DNA of 64,000 nucleotides from CAZMXS01 sp964570325 (lineage in GTDB: Bacteria > Verrucomicrobiota > Kiritimatiellia > CAIQIC01 > CAZMXS01). Of the stretch, positions 1 to 6,716 are shown piece by piece (within the stretch, counting starts at the first letter, position 1; every line of letters starts with the position of its first letter). Location of the stretch: assembly GCA_964570325.1 (NCBI GenBank), contig CAZMXS010000008.1, positions 1 to 64,000 of the forward strand, in the 5' to 3' direction. The position numbers were made by a program, and so were the translations under genes. Under the pieces are notes generated by a model that made no database searches, was not told the origin of the DNA, and saw nothing but the letters and a program-made list of their open reading frames with translations.

Positions 1-69
1 ATCGAAACCGGTGCTTTTTCAGCAGAGTAGGCAAAGGGAGCCGTCCGCGCATTTGCAAAGGGGGCATAG

Positions 70-98
70 GGCATAGGGGTCGCGTCTAGACATAATAC
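70..98 (+). repeat. Left terminal inverted repeat of the RAYT element
   Basis: This is the 29-nt left arm, matching the reverse complement of 514-542 with two mismatches. It includes a TCTAGA palindrome at 85-90. Just outside it the heptamer-like GGCATAG is repeated in tandem (63-76). Confidence 0.8.
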
Positions 99-143
99 AT
101 AATGGGGATGACAGGACGGGTGGGATTAAATAGGTAAGGCAAT

Positions 144-526
144 ATGAGCAGGCCTTTGCGGATGGAGATAGAGGGTGGTTGGTCCGGCAGGCGTTGAAGG
201 TGGGTCGGGAAAGCGAGGGACGACGCCGGATGAGGCGGCGGCTGGCATGGCCGGATTTGGTAACGTGCATGGAGGGGCTGAAAGGGGAGAGGTGGGATGC
301 ATTCCGGGACCGACAGGGCGATTGGGGGCGTGATGTGACCTTGTGGGCGGCCCGCAAATTGGGCGGATACACCTTGAGCGAGTTGGCGCGGGAAGTCGGA
401 AACGTGGACTACACGGCGGTTTATCAAAGCGTGCGGCGGTTGGAGGCTCGGGCTCAAAAAGATCGGAAGTTATTGAAGGTCATGCAGGACTATGCAAAAC
501 GATTGGATAATATGTATGATGTCTAG
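144..526 (+). pseudogene. RAYT transposase remnant (N-terminus joined to DnaA-C-like C-terminal domain)
   Basis: Codons from 144 read MSRPLRMEIEGGW and then hit a stop (TGA, 195-197). A second, out-of-frame segment (179-526) encodes about 100 residues that look like the C-terminal tail of these transposases: GGYTLSELAREVGNVDYTAV followed by a VRRLEAR helix, a DnaA domain IV-like helix-turn-helix. The catalytic HUH and Tyr region is missing. I interpret this as one gene with a large out-of-frame internal deletion. The 115-residue tail frame might still be translated, but nothing in the sequence requires it. Confidence 0.7.
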
Positions 527-542
527 ACGTGACCCCTATGCC
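514..542 (-). repeat. Right terminal inverted repeat of the RAYT element
   Basis: This is the right arm of the element, with TCTAGA at 522-527 followed by CGTGACCCC. It contains the stop codon of the transposase remnant (TAG, 524-526), so coding sequence and terminal repeat overlap. Confidence 0.8.
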
Positions 543-576
543 TTAGCTTGGTAATTTTGGGGCCGGGCAAATCAAC

Positions 577-723
577 ATGATGGAAGAACAAAATAGTTGG
601 CCGGCCGCACGACTTGCTAATCCTGATTTGGGAAATCGCTGGCTACACAGTGACCTCAAGAATATTGCCTTTCTCTACGTCTATGAACTTTTTGATGACA
701 TCGCATCGAAGGGGCTTCACTAA
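577..723 (+). CDS. Small ORF of 48 residues, coupled to the next gene
   Basis: The frame from ATG 577 ends in TAA at 721-723 and overlaps the ATG of the following gene (TAATG). The product would be 48 residues with a fairly balanced composition and the segment LKNIAFLYVYELFDDIA, which could form an amphipathic helix. An in-frame TAG at 544-546 closes the frame upstream, directly after the RAYT element. It may be a small real gene translationally coupled to 723, or the 3' end of a gene whose front was lost when the element inserted. I do not recognise a family. Confidence 0.35.
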   Translation: MMEEQNSWPAARLANPDLGNRWLHSDLKNIAFLYVYELFDDIASKGLH

Positions 724-1748
724 TGAAAACAAGCAGGACAACAATATGGCTTGTGTGGCTTTACGTCGCGTGCCCGGTGGGTCGAGTCGCAGCAGAGGAT
801 GAATATCTTGCGCAAGTCTCCGTGCGAGTTCTGGACGATGCGCAGCAGCCGGTGACTAATGCGCAAGTGAATGTGAGCACGTTTGAACGGTGGGTTCCGG
901 GAGACCATTTCGGTCATGATCACTACAAGATGACTTCAGCGTTCACGGACACCAATGGGCAGTGCCGCGTGGACCTTGCTGGCCCAAGGTCTCGCTATAG
1001 CTTCATGGCGCTTCCCCCCTTTGGCTATTACCGTAGTGATGCTCTACATTACACATTCACCAATGCTGTTGATGGGAAATGGCAGCCTTGGAATCCGCTC
1101 GTTGAGTTTCGTCTGAGGCGAATCCTTAATCCGATTCCGATGTATGCGAAGAGAGTCGAGTTTTACGGGGAGAAAAAAGTCCCGGTGGAAGGCAAGCCTC
1201 TTGGTTACGACCTTATGAAAGGCGATTGGGTTGCGCCATTCGGAACAGGGAGCGAATCCGATTTCATTTTTCTCCTCCAGCGAGCGCCGGAACGCGAGGC
1301 GATGAGTTATTGGGGCAACACGCCGCGTCCGTACAAACTCTACGACGTCACTTTAGGTATTGCCTTTTCTAATGATGGCGATGGAATTCAACCTGCGTAT
1401 GCGCAACAAGAAGGAAGCGCATTGATACTTTTGCCGGAAGCTCCGGAAACAGGTTACCAAACGAATCTGGTGAAACGAACGTTCAGGGAAGAAGGCGAGG
1501 CTGGGCATTCAGACCCTCAAGGGAGCGCCGGTTACTTCTTCCGTGTGCGAACGAAGAGGGATGAAAAGGGTAAAATCGTCAGTGCTCTGTACGGGAAGAT
1601 ACAAGGTGATGTTGATGTCGATCGTCACGGACAAGTCCGTTTCACGTACTACCTGAATCCGACGGACAATGATCGCAACATTGAGTTTGACCCATCGCGG
1701 AATCTGTTTACCGGCCTTAAGTCTACGGAGCGGGTCAAGGAGCCGTGA
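723..1748 (+). CDS. Secreted protein of unknown function with N-terminal Ig/carboxypeptidase-regulatory-like domain
   Basis: The 341-residue product starts with a plausible Sec signal peptide (basic MKTSR, hydrophobic TIWLVWLYVACPVG, cleavage near VAA-ED at about residue 25). Residues 30-70 (VSVRVLDDAQQPVTNAQVNV, then TDTNGQCRVDL) have the pattern of a carboxypeptidase-regulatory or Ig-like beta-sandwich, often found in surface or periplasmic proteins. The remainder is rich in aromatic residues and Gly and I do not recognise it. A coupled small ORF precedes it and a truncated ORF follows 12 bp downstream, so it may have been part of an operon later broken by insertions. Function unknown. Confidence 0.7.
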   Translation: MKTSRTTIWLVWLYVACPVGRVAAEDEYLAQVSVRVLDDAQQPVTNAQVNVSTFERWVPGDHFGHDHYKMTSAFTDTNGQCRVDLAGPRSRYSFMALPPFGYYRSDALHYTFTNAVDGKWQPWNPLVEFRLRRILNPIPMYAKRVEFYGEKKVPVEGKPLGYDLMKGDWVAPFGTGSESDFIFLLQRAPEREAMSYWGNTPRPYKLYDVTLGIAFSNDGDGIQPAYAQQEGSALILLPEAPETGYQTNLVKRTFREEGEAGHSDPQGSAGYFFRVRTKRDEKGKIVSALYGKIQGDVDVDRHGQVRFTYYLNPTDNDRNIEFDPSRNLFTGLKSTERVKEP

Positions 1749-1760
1749 AAGATCATCCCC

Positions 1761-1964
1761 ATGGACATTGACCAATTCATCGAAATCGTGACGCGCCTTG
1801 CCGACGGGGTTGATCCGACGACGGGGAAACGTCTGCCCCCTTCGTCCATTTACCAGCAAGCCGACACGATCCGCGCTATACATCTTGCCCATCTTCTGCA
1901 GTTCCGCGCCGCCCATGCTCATGGGAGAGTCGTGGGGTCACATCTAAAGAATCGGTTCTGCTGA
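1761..1964 (+). pseudogene. Small hypothetical ORF truncated by the 1933-3498 element
   Basis: The frame begins at ATG 1761 and reads DQFIEIVTRLADGVDPTTGK, then RLPPSSIYQQADTIRAIHLA. The pattern LADGVDPTTG followed by a 'Y..AD.IRAI' helix resembles small uncharacterised bacterial proteins I have seen annotated as hypothetical. Native sequence stops at about residue 57, where the mobile element begins (1933). The last 10 codons are read from the element's terminal repeat. No continuation of this frame is visible on the far side of the element. Confidence 0.45.
1933..1953 (+). repeat. Terminal inverted repeat, 21 bp (left in window)
   Basis: It is an exact reverse complement of 3478-3498, beginning TGGGGTCACATC. 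Adjacent positions 1957-1969 (reverse strand CTTTTTCAGCAGA) recur at 14-26 of the window, hinting at another shared element end. Confidence 0.85.
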
Positions 1965-1980
1965 AAAAGTCCGGGCGTGG

Positions 1981-3156
1981 CAGCACCGGCGCCACCGGCC
2001 GCACGGCTTGGGGCTTACGCGAAAGCTCCTTGAGATCGTCGCGGTATTCGATGCGCTTGCCACCCGACCGTTGCCGGGGACGAAACGTCTCGGCACCCCG
2101 GCAACCGAAACGAATATCGCGCGCCCCGATCCAAGCCGCGGCATCCAGGCGCGCCCAATCTTCCGGCAGGGAGTAGACCGCTCCGTCTACCTTGACGGTC
2201 GCGCTGTGACTGATCGCGACCGGCTCCAGACCGCGCGGCTCGAAGGGCGCGGCGGGCCGGGGCAACATCCGCGCACGATCTTCATCGAACAGGTCGCTGA
2301 GCAGTCGCCCATCATCGTGCTGGCGTTGCCGCCACAGCCGATCGACATCGTGGAGCGCGGCGGCCGCGATCGTCTCCAAATCCGGCCCCGCCAGAATCGG
2401 CGTCAAGTGCTGCAACCGGATCGCCTTGCCGCGACTTTCCACGCCGCCCTTGTCGTGCCCTTGTCCGGGCCGGGCAAAACACGGCTCGAATAGAAAGTGG
2501 CTGGCCAGTGCTTGGAACCGCTCCGTCAGTTCCCGTTCCTGCAGACCGACGATGCGCTTCACCGCCGCCGACAGGTTGTCGTAGACCAGGCGCCGGGCCA
2601 CCCCACCCAAGTAAGCAAACGCCCGCACAGGTCCATCCAGGAAACAGGTGCGATCGCAATGATCGTACAGCTAGATGAAATCGCGGCGGGAGTACATCCG
2701 CCGCATCAAGAACTTCCAGACCTTGCGCCGCACGCCGCCTTCGTCGACGGTCACCTCGCAGAAGTCTACTTGCGCCTCATCGCCGGGACGATGAATCAGC
2801 GGAATATACACCTCCGCGGCCGGCCGCCGTTTCTCCGCCAAGTAGCCGCGCACCGTTCGCTCCCCAACCGCCACGCCTTCTTCGCATAGCTGGCGATGCA
2901 AGCGTGGCGCGGTCAACCGGTGCTTGCCCTCCAACCGCGGGGCCCATTCCTCCAGCAACGCGTCAATCCGCGGCCCCATGACACTGATTACCGGTTGCGC
3001 CCGAGTGCCCGCCGCCACCCGCCGCGGCTCCGACTGCCCCAGATACTTCCACACGGTTCGACGGTTCAGACCCAGTTGACGAGCGATCTGTCGTGCGCTT
3101 ATCCCCTCCACGTAGCGCTTGTGCCGTATGACATGAACTTGTTCCATCCTGAGCAT
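1981..3156 (-). pseudogene. istA: IS21-family transposase IstA, amber-interrupted and 3'-truncated
   Basis: The frame from 3156 encodes an N-terminal HTH (ISARQIARQLGLNRRTVWKY) and the start of a DDE integrase core (first Asp in EAQVDFCEV). An in-frame TAG at 2671-2673 follows RRDFI, where the family normally has a Trp codon. The same frame then continues with LVYDNLSAAV (second Asp) and KGGVES (Glu). Homology ends near 1981, so the C-terminal region is missing, as is the ATPase gene istB that normally follows. Stop codon, truncation and absent istB together make this a dead copy. The frame before and after the stop is identical, so the break is a single nonsense change rather than a frameshift. 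Confidence 0.8.
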
Positions 3157-3211
3157 GCTCCTTCCCTTCCTGACGCCTTATCGCGTCGGAAGGAATCATG
3201 CCTCAGGGTGG

Positions 3212-3252
3212 TGCACTTTCAGATGGCCGATTGGCGCACTTTCCGATGGCCG
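3212..3252 (+). repeat. IS21-type terminal direct repeats (probable IstA-binding sites)
   Basis: Two 18-bp copies (3212-3229 and 3235-3252) with the pattern YGCACTTTCxGATGGCCG lie at a 23-bp spacing just upstream of istA. Multiple terminal repeats of this kind are characteristic of IS21-family ends. They mark where the IS21-type sequence begins inside the RAYT gene. Confidence 0.6.
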
Positions 3253-3255
3253 GGT

Positions 3256-3432
3256 CTAGCTCATCAACACGTACGCATGCACTTCGATCCGGAACCGCTT
3301 CGTCACTTCCGCCAACAATTCCAGAAAATGCCGCCGGGCCCGATCATCGAGGAAAAGCCGGGCCCGGCTGTGCCGCCGCGCCGTAATGTGATACCACCCA
3401 CCCGCGACATCGCTCCGTAAGGGTCTGGCCAT
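3256..3432 (-). pseudogene. RAYT transposase N-terminal fragment (58 codons)
   Basis: From the ATG at 3432 the minus strand reads MARPLRSDVAGGWYHITARR, then a DDRARRHFLELLAEV helix and HAYVLMS, followed by TAG at the IS21 junction. In intact REP-associated tyrosine transposases the HUH motif (NHYHLL) comes immediately after 'HAYVLM', so the interruption is one residue before the catalytic histidines. The first element (70-542) retains the opposite end of such a gene. The start-to-element-end distance (66 bp here, 74 bp there) is similar in both. Confidence 0.75.
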
Positions 3433-3477
3433 ACTCGGTGTATCTCATGGTCTGGAGGCGGAGTTAATCATATACTT

Positions 3478-3498
3478 GATTCTTTAGATGTGACCCCA
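3478..3498 (-). repeat. Terminal inverted repeat, 21 bp (right in window)
   Basis: This is the exact inverse partner of 1933-1953, with TTTAGATGTGACCCC reading on the plus strand. It lies upstream of the RAYT start codon. Confidence 0.85.
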
Positions 3499-3506
3499 TG
3501 TGCCTC

Positions 3507-3692
3507 CTAACGGTAGCGTTTCGTCCATTGATGAACCGTCACGCAGGCCACGCCGAGTTCCTGCGCCACCAGCGCACAGGGGATACCTTCTTCCAAGTGA
3601 AGTTGCACGGCCCGGCGGCGGAACTCGTAGGGATAAGCCGTCTGGAAGTTGGATGGAACCGCCGTTTTTGGCGCTGCGGCCGGCTTTTCTGT
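3507..3692 (-). pseudogene. Transposase HTH fragment (IS3/IS481-like N-terminus)
   Basis: On the minus strand this frame encodes TAYPYEFRRRAVQLHLEEG, then ALVAQELGVACVTVHQWTKR and YR, a classic transposase N-terminal helix-turn-helix, ending in TAG at 3507-3509, just before the composite element. In related proteins the helix is followed by a Gln/Glu-rich stretch, so the TAG may be a nonsense change and the rest of the gene is gone. The start lies in or beyond the low-quality G/C-rich stretch near 3700 and cannot be fixed. Confidence 0.6.
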
Positions 3693-3965
3693 TACCGGTC
3701 GCGGCGCGCCCCCCCCCCGCGGGGCGGCGGGCCAGGGTGGGGCAAGTGCTTAACGTTTTTAACTCGCAATTAGTAAGACACCATTGTACGCNNNNNNNNN
3801 NGGTAGGGAGAAGCCGGCGGGACGTTGGCGGGCCCCGCCGTGTTTGGCGCTGCGGCCGGCGTTGCTGCGCCCGGGCGCGGCGCGCCCCCCCGGGGGGGCG
3901 CCTGACCTGTTGCTCGATCTTCCTTACCTTTTTCTACTCGCATTTGGTAACACTCCTTTGTCGCG
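3640..3965. repeat. Near-duplicate flanks of an assembly gap (probable artefact)
   Basis: About 3640-3792 and 3816-3965 align at a constant offset of about 176 bp. Shared landmarks are GGCGCTGCGGCCGGC (3670-3684 and 3846-3860), a GCGGCGCGCCCC run, and a CTTAAC/CTTACC...ACTCGCA block. The second copy is full of G/C-run and substitution differences. Together with the 10-N gap between them, this looks like the same locus placed twice from a poor read rather than a biological repeat. The interval holds no gene that I can support. Confidence 0.55.
3792..3801. other. Assembly gap (10 N)
   Basis: Ten ambiguous bases of scaffold filler. Any frame reading through it is meaningless. Confidence 0.98.
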
Positions 3966-4134
3966 GCCCTCCGCGGGAAGTGTTACCCTCTTTTATCTAA
4001 TTTTTAGTCTCATTATCTGGTCGCTAGCACAAATCTGCCGGCGCCGCGCCGGCTGGGTTCAACCAGGCCATTGAGGCCATCGGCGACCCGGGTTCGCCTC
4101 AGCCTCATGGCTAATGTTCGGCAGAAAGGAAAAC

Positions 4135-4626
4135 ATGAGCATTCAACGTGAGATCGTGACCCGGATGATTGGCGACCTACCGAAACGATTTCCCGGCTGC
4201 GGCATCCTTGTCGCCGGCAGTGTTCAGCGTGGCGAGGAGCGGCCAGACTCGGACTTGGATCTTTTCATCGTGTTCCCCGGCGATGGCGCCGTTAGGCTGG
4301 AACGCGAAGTATCACGCGAGGGAATCAAAGTGGATCTTGCCGTCTTCCCAGAGACTGGTTTTCAGCGGGAAGTAAGACAACAGTGGTTCAAGTTCTGGAT
4401 GTTCTCACGCGCCGAAATCGTTCACGACCCCGCCGGGATCGCAAAACGCAACCAACAACTCGCCCTGTCGTACTTCAAGAGACATCCCGCCATCGATCAA
4501 GCATGGGAGGTACAGATGTCAGAAGTTAGACGCCATAAGGCAGACCGGAAATACCTCCCTGTGCACCCAACTTGGGATGGTTTTGCAAAACACATTGAGA
4601 AGATGGTTGCCGAACAAGGCGCTTGA
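4135..4626 (+). CDS. Nucleotidyltransferase domain protein
   Basis: The 163-residue protein has the polymerase-beta-type nucleotidyltransferase signature: GSVQRGEERPDSDLDLFIVF contains the GS motif and the DxD metal-binding pair, with a third acidic residue in KVDLAVF. Proteins of this size act either as minimal nucleotidyltransferases (antitoxin/toxin MNT-HEPN-like pairs) or as antibiotic-modification relatives. I see no HEPN partner next to it. ATG 4135 is chosen over 4114 because AGAAAGGA sits 5-12 bp upstream. The gene stands alone between mobile debris and the convergent rlmD operon, so horizontal acquisition is possible. Confidence 0.75.
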   Translation: MSIQREIVTRMIGDLPKRFPGCGILVAGSVQRGEERPDSDLDLFIVFPGDGAVRLEREVSREGIKVDLAVFPETGFQREVRQQWFKFWMFSRAEIVHDPAGIAKRNQQLALSYFKRHPAIDQAWEVQMSEVRRHKADRKYLPVHPTWDGFAKHIEKMVAEQGA

Positions 4627-4883
4627 GCGCCACTATGCGGCAGAATCTGGTTGGCCTTCAAAAGAAAAGCAACCAACGGCCAAAAATTTGCACTAATTTT
4701 GGACGCGGACGTCCCGGACCCCGCCCTTGGCGTAGGGTTCATGTGTTCGGAAGGCACGGAACTGTCGAAGATGGGTCAAACGCAAAATATGGGATAAACA
4801 GAGATAAACAAGGATGCGTCATGACCTTCGCCCTCGAATCAGCGAAGATCGGTTAAGCGGAAAACCCGCGCGGTTGCGACCGA

Positions 4884-6212
4884 TCAGCGGTTTCGTTCCA
4901 GCAACGCGACGGCCTCAACGTGGAACGTGTGCGGGAACATATCGAACGGGCGAACGGAGACCAGCCGGAAGCCAGCCGTCGTGAACAGGTTCAGGTCGCG
5001 CGCCAGTGTGGCGGGATTGCACGAAACATAAATAATTCGCGGCGGCGCGATCGCGCAAATACGATCCAATGCGCGGCGATGGAGGCCGGGGCGCGGCGGG
5101 TCCACGACGACCAGGTCGGCCGAGCCCGGCAGCATCTGTTCCCCAGCATTCTCGACGGCGGCACATACCAGCCGGATGTGGTCCAAGTGATTGCGCCGAA
5201 TGTTCTCCTCCGCGATCTTGACCGATTCGGGATTGGATTCCATGCCGACCACCATCCCGGCAATGCCATCCAGGTGCATGGCGATTGTGCCGACGCCCGA
5301 ATAAAGATCGAGCGCGATGTTCGGCCGCGTGGCGCCAGCCAGCGTGGCGACATATTGGAACAGTTGTTCCGCTTGAAGCGTGTTGGTCTGGAAAAACGTG
5401 TCCGGCCCGATCGGGAACACCAACCCGTTGAGTCGCTCCTCGATACTCCCCACCCCGCTCAATACCCGCCACTCATGCGGGAACGCGGGCCCGTTGGGAT
5501 GTGCGTCAATTCCAACCAGCAGCGTATCGCAGAGCGGCCCGAGCGCGGCCGGCAGATCTGCCAGCTCCGGCGCGACGCCGAGCGTAATAACCTGCACCAT
5601 CCGCTGCCCCGTGTGTTTACCCTCACGGATCACCAGATTGCGCAGACGCCCCTGTCCCGTCCGGTCGTCGAACACGGGAACACGCCGTGCGTTGACGAAC
5701 TCCAGCACCCGATCCAGGACAGCATTGGACTCCGGCGACTGCAGGCGGCAGACATTGGTCAGCAGAATTTCGCGGAAATTGCCGCGCGGATGGAGCCCGG
5801 CAACGACGCGCCCGCCGGCCACGCCGAAAGTGAACGTCATCTTGTTGCGATAATATTGTGGGTCCGCCATGCCGACGATCGGCTCCAGGCAACCGGCCGC
5901 GCCGGGAACCTGAAAGAGCGATTCAGCCAGCACTTCCTGCTTGAGCCGAAGTTGGTCAGGGTAAGCGCAATGCCGGAACGTGCAGCCGCCACAATTGCCG
6001 AACAAAGGGCAGTCAGGCGTCACGCGAAACGGCGCGGGAGCCAGCACCTGTTCGACGCGACCTTCGGCGAACTGCTTCTTGCGCCGGTAGATGGCGGCGC
6101 GGACGCGTTCGCCCGGCAAGGCGCCTTCAATGAAATAAACAAAGCGCTGGTCGCGCGCCAGCGCCTTGCCCTCAAAGACCATCTTCTCAGCCGTCAATTC
6201 GATTGCAGTCAT
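4884..6212 (-). CDS. rlmD: 23S rRNA (uracil-C5)-methyltransferase, RlmD/RumA family
   Basis: The 442-residue protein has the RumA/TrmA layout. An N-terminal TRAM-like segment spans residues 1-60, followed by an iron-sulfur cluster motif with cysteines at 68, 74, 77 and about 155. The SAM site is DLYSGVGTIAMHL, and YVSCNPATLARDL holds the catalytic nucleophile (Cys398). The C-terminal HVEAVALLER carries the general-base Glu. It would methylate a uridine of 23S rRNA. Whether U1939 or another uridine is modified cannot be read from sequence. Its ATG overlaps the stop of the thioredoxin gene by four bases (ATGA), so the two are cotranscribed. Confidence 0.9.
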   Translation of the reverse strand: MTAIELTAEKMVFEGKALARDQRFVYFIEGALPGERVRAAIYRRKKQFAEGRVEQVLAPAPFRVTPDCPLFGNCGGCTFRHCAYPDQLRLKQEVLAESLFQVPGAAGCLEPIVGMADPQYYRNKMTFTFGVAGGRVVAGLHPRGNFREILLTNVCRLQSPESNAVLDRVLEFVNARRVPVFDDRTGQGRLRNLVIREGKHTGQRMVQVITLGVAPELADLPAALGPLCDTLLVGIDAHPNGPAFPHEWRVLSGVGSIEERLNGLVFPIGPDTFFQTNTLQAEQLFQYVATLAGATRPNIALDLYSGVGTIAMHLDGIAGMVVGMESNPESVKIAEENIRRNHLDHIRLVCAAVENAGEQMLPGSADLVVVDPPRPGLHRRALDRICAIAPPRIIYVSCNPATLARDLNLFTTAGFRLVSVRPFDMFPHTFHVEAVALLERNR

Positions 6213-6706
6213 TGCGGCGCCGGGGCGGATTCCGGTGCGGCCGCAGGCGCCGCCGGCTTAGCCGGCTGGTGCGGACTGATGAACTGCCGCAGCTCCGCGA
6301 TATACGGCCCAGGACCACCCGGGCGGTAGCCCGTGCGGCCAATCAGTTGTTCTGTAGGAGTCAAGAGCAGGACGGCCGGCAACCCCTGGATCCGGTATTT
6401 CTCAGCCAGACCGGCGTTTTGCTTCTTCTGCTCCAGGCTTAAGGTTCGAAACCGCGGGTAATCCAGCAGGACGCAAACCAGATTTTCCCGGGCGAAAGCC
6501 TCAAAATCCGGCGTGTCGAAAACCTCTTTCTTCAGCCGCATGCACCAGCCGCACCAATCAGAACCGGTAAAGTCCAACAATAAAATCTTGCCCTGCGCCT
6601 GCGCCGCCGCCACCGCCTGGGCGTAATCGGTTTGCCAATCCACCGCCGCCGCGGCGGCGACCGCTAAATTAGATAACAAAAGCAAAACTAATAGAATATG
6701 GCGCAT
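6209..6706 (-). CDS. Exported thioredoxin-like protein (WCGWC)
   Basis: This 165-residue product has a Sec-type signal peptide (MRHILLVLLLLSNLAVAAAA) and then a thioredoxin fold. The redox motif WCGWC has Cys52 and Cys55, and the cis-Pro loop is QGLPAVLLL. The form resembles DUF255/Thioredoxin_7 proteins (FTGSDWCGWC) found in periplasmic redox roles. The last 20 residues are Pro/Ala-rich and probably unstructured. It lies between the phosphatase and rlmD genes with very short spacing. It may be a disulfide reductase or isomerase; its substrate is unknown. Confidence 0.85.
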   Translation of the reverse strand: MRHILLVLLLLSNLAVAAAAAVDWQTDYAQAVAAAQAQGKILLLDFTGSDWCGWCMRLKKEVFDTPDFEAFARENLVCVLLDYPRFRTLSLEQKKQNAGLAEKYRIQGLPAVLLLTPTEQLIGRTGYRPGGPGPYIAELRQFISPHQPAKPAAPAAAPESAPAPQ

Positions 6707-6716
6707 CAGGATCCTC

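Larger units (their letters stand above)
70..542 (+). mobile_element. Internally deleted RAYT (Y1 HUH) element with inverted ends
   Basis: The segment is bounded by 29-bp imperfect inverted repeats (70-98 and 514-542, 27 of 29 positions matching), each containing the core GGGGTC-R-C-R-TCTAGA. Inside, an ATG at 144 opens a reading frame beginning MSRPLRMEIEGGW, the usual N-terminus of REP-associated tyrosine transposases. The stop codon at 524-526 lies within the right repeat. Only about 380 bp separate start and stop, where an intact gene would need roughly 900 bp, so the HUH catalytic core has been deleted. The ends resemble those of the larger element at 1933-3498. I infer a non-autonomous, MITE-like remnant. 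Confidence 0.75.
1933..3498 (-). mobile_element. Composite element: RAYT-type ends enclosing a decayed IS21-family copy
   Basis: Perfect 21-bp inverted repeats (1933-1953 and 3478-3498) contain GGGGTCACATCTAAAG, closely related to the ends of the 70-542 element. Read on the minus strand, the element starts at 3498. A RAYT start codon follows 66 bp in (3432), after which the gene is interrupted near 3256 by IS21-type terminal repeats and istA. istA is cut off near 1981 and no istB is present. I infer that an IS21-type element jumped into a RAYT element and a later deletion removed the distal parts of both. I could not identify a target-site duplication. Confidence 0.65.

Noticed and set aside
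3500..4000. 166-codon frame across the gap
   Set aside because: It reads through ten Ns and the duplicated low-quality flanks, so the translation is meaningless.
4021..4134. Possible integron attC-like site before the nucleotidyltransferase
   Set aside because: A few inverted words (GGCC/GGCC, GGCTAATGTTCGGC) are present, but no convincing paired core sites or conserved spacing.
4623..4856. 77-codon ORF after the nucleotidyltransferase
   Set aside because: It overlaps that gene's stop codon, has no ribosome binding site, biased composition and no recognisable features.
4920..6329. 469-codon plus-strand frame opposite rlmD
   Set aside because: It lies antisense to a clear RlmD with all motifs. 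High-GC genes commonly leave such long shadow frames, and the peptide is Arg/His/Gln-rich without domain features.
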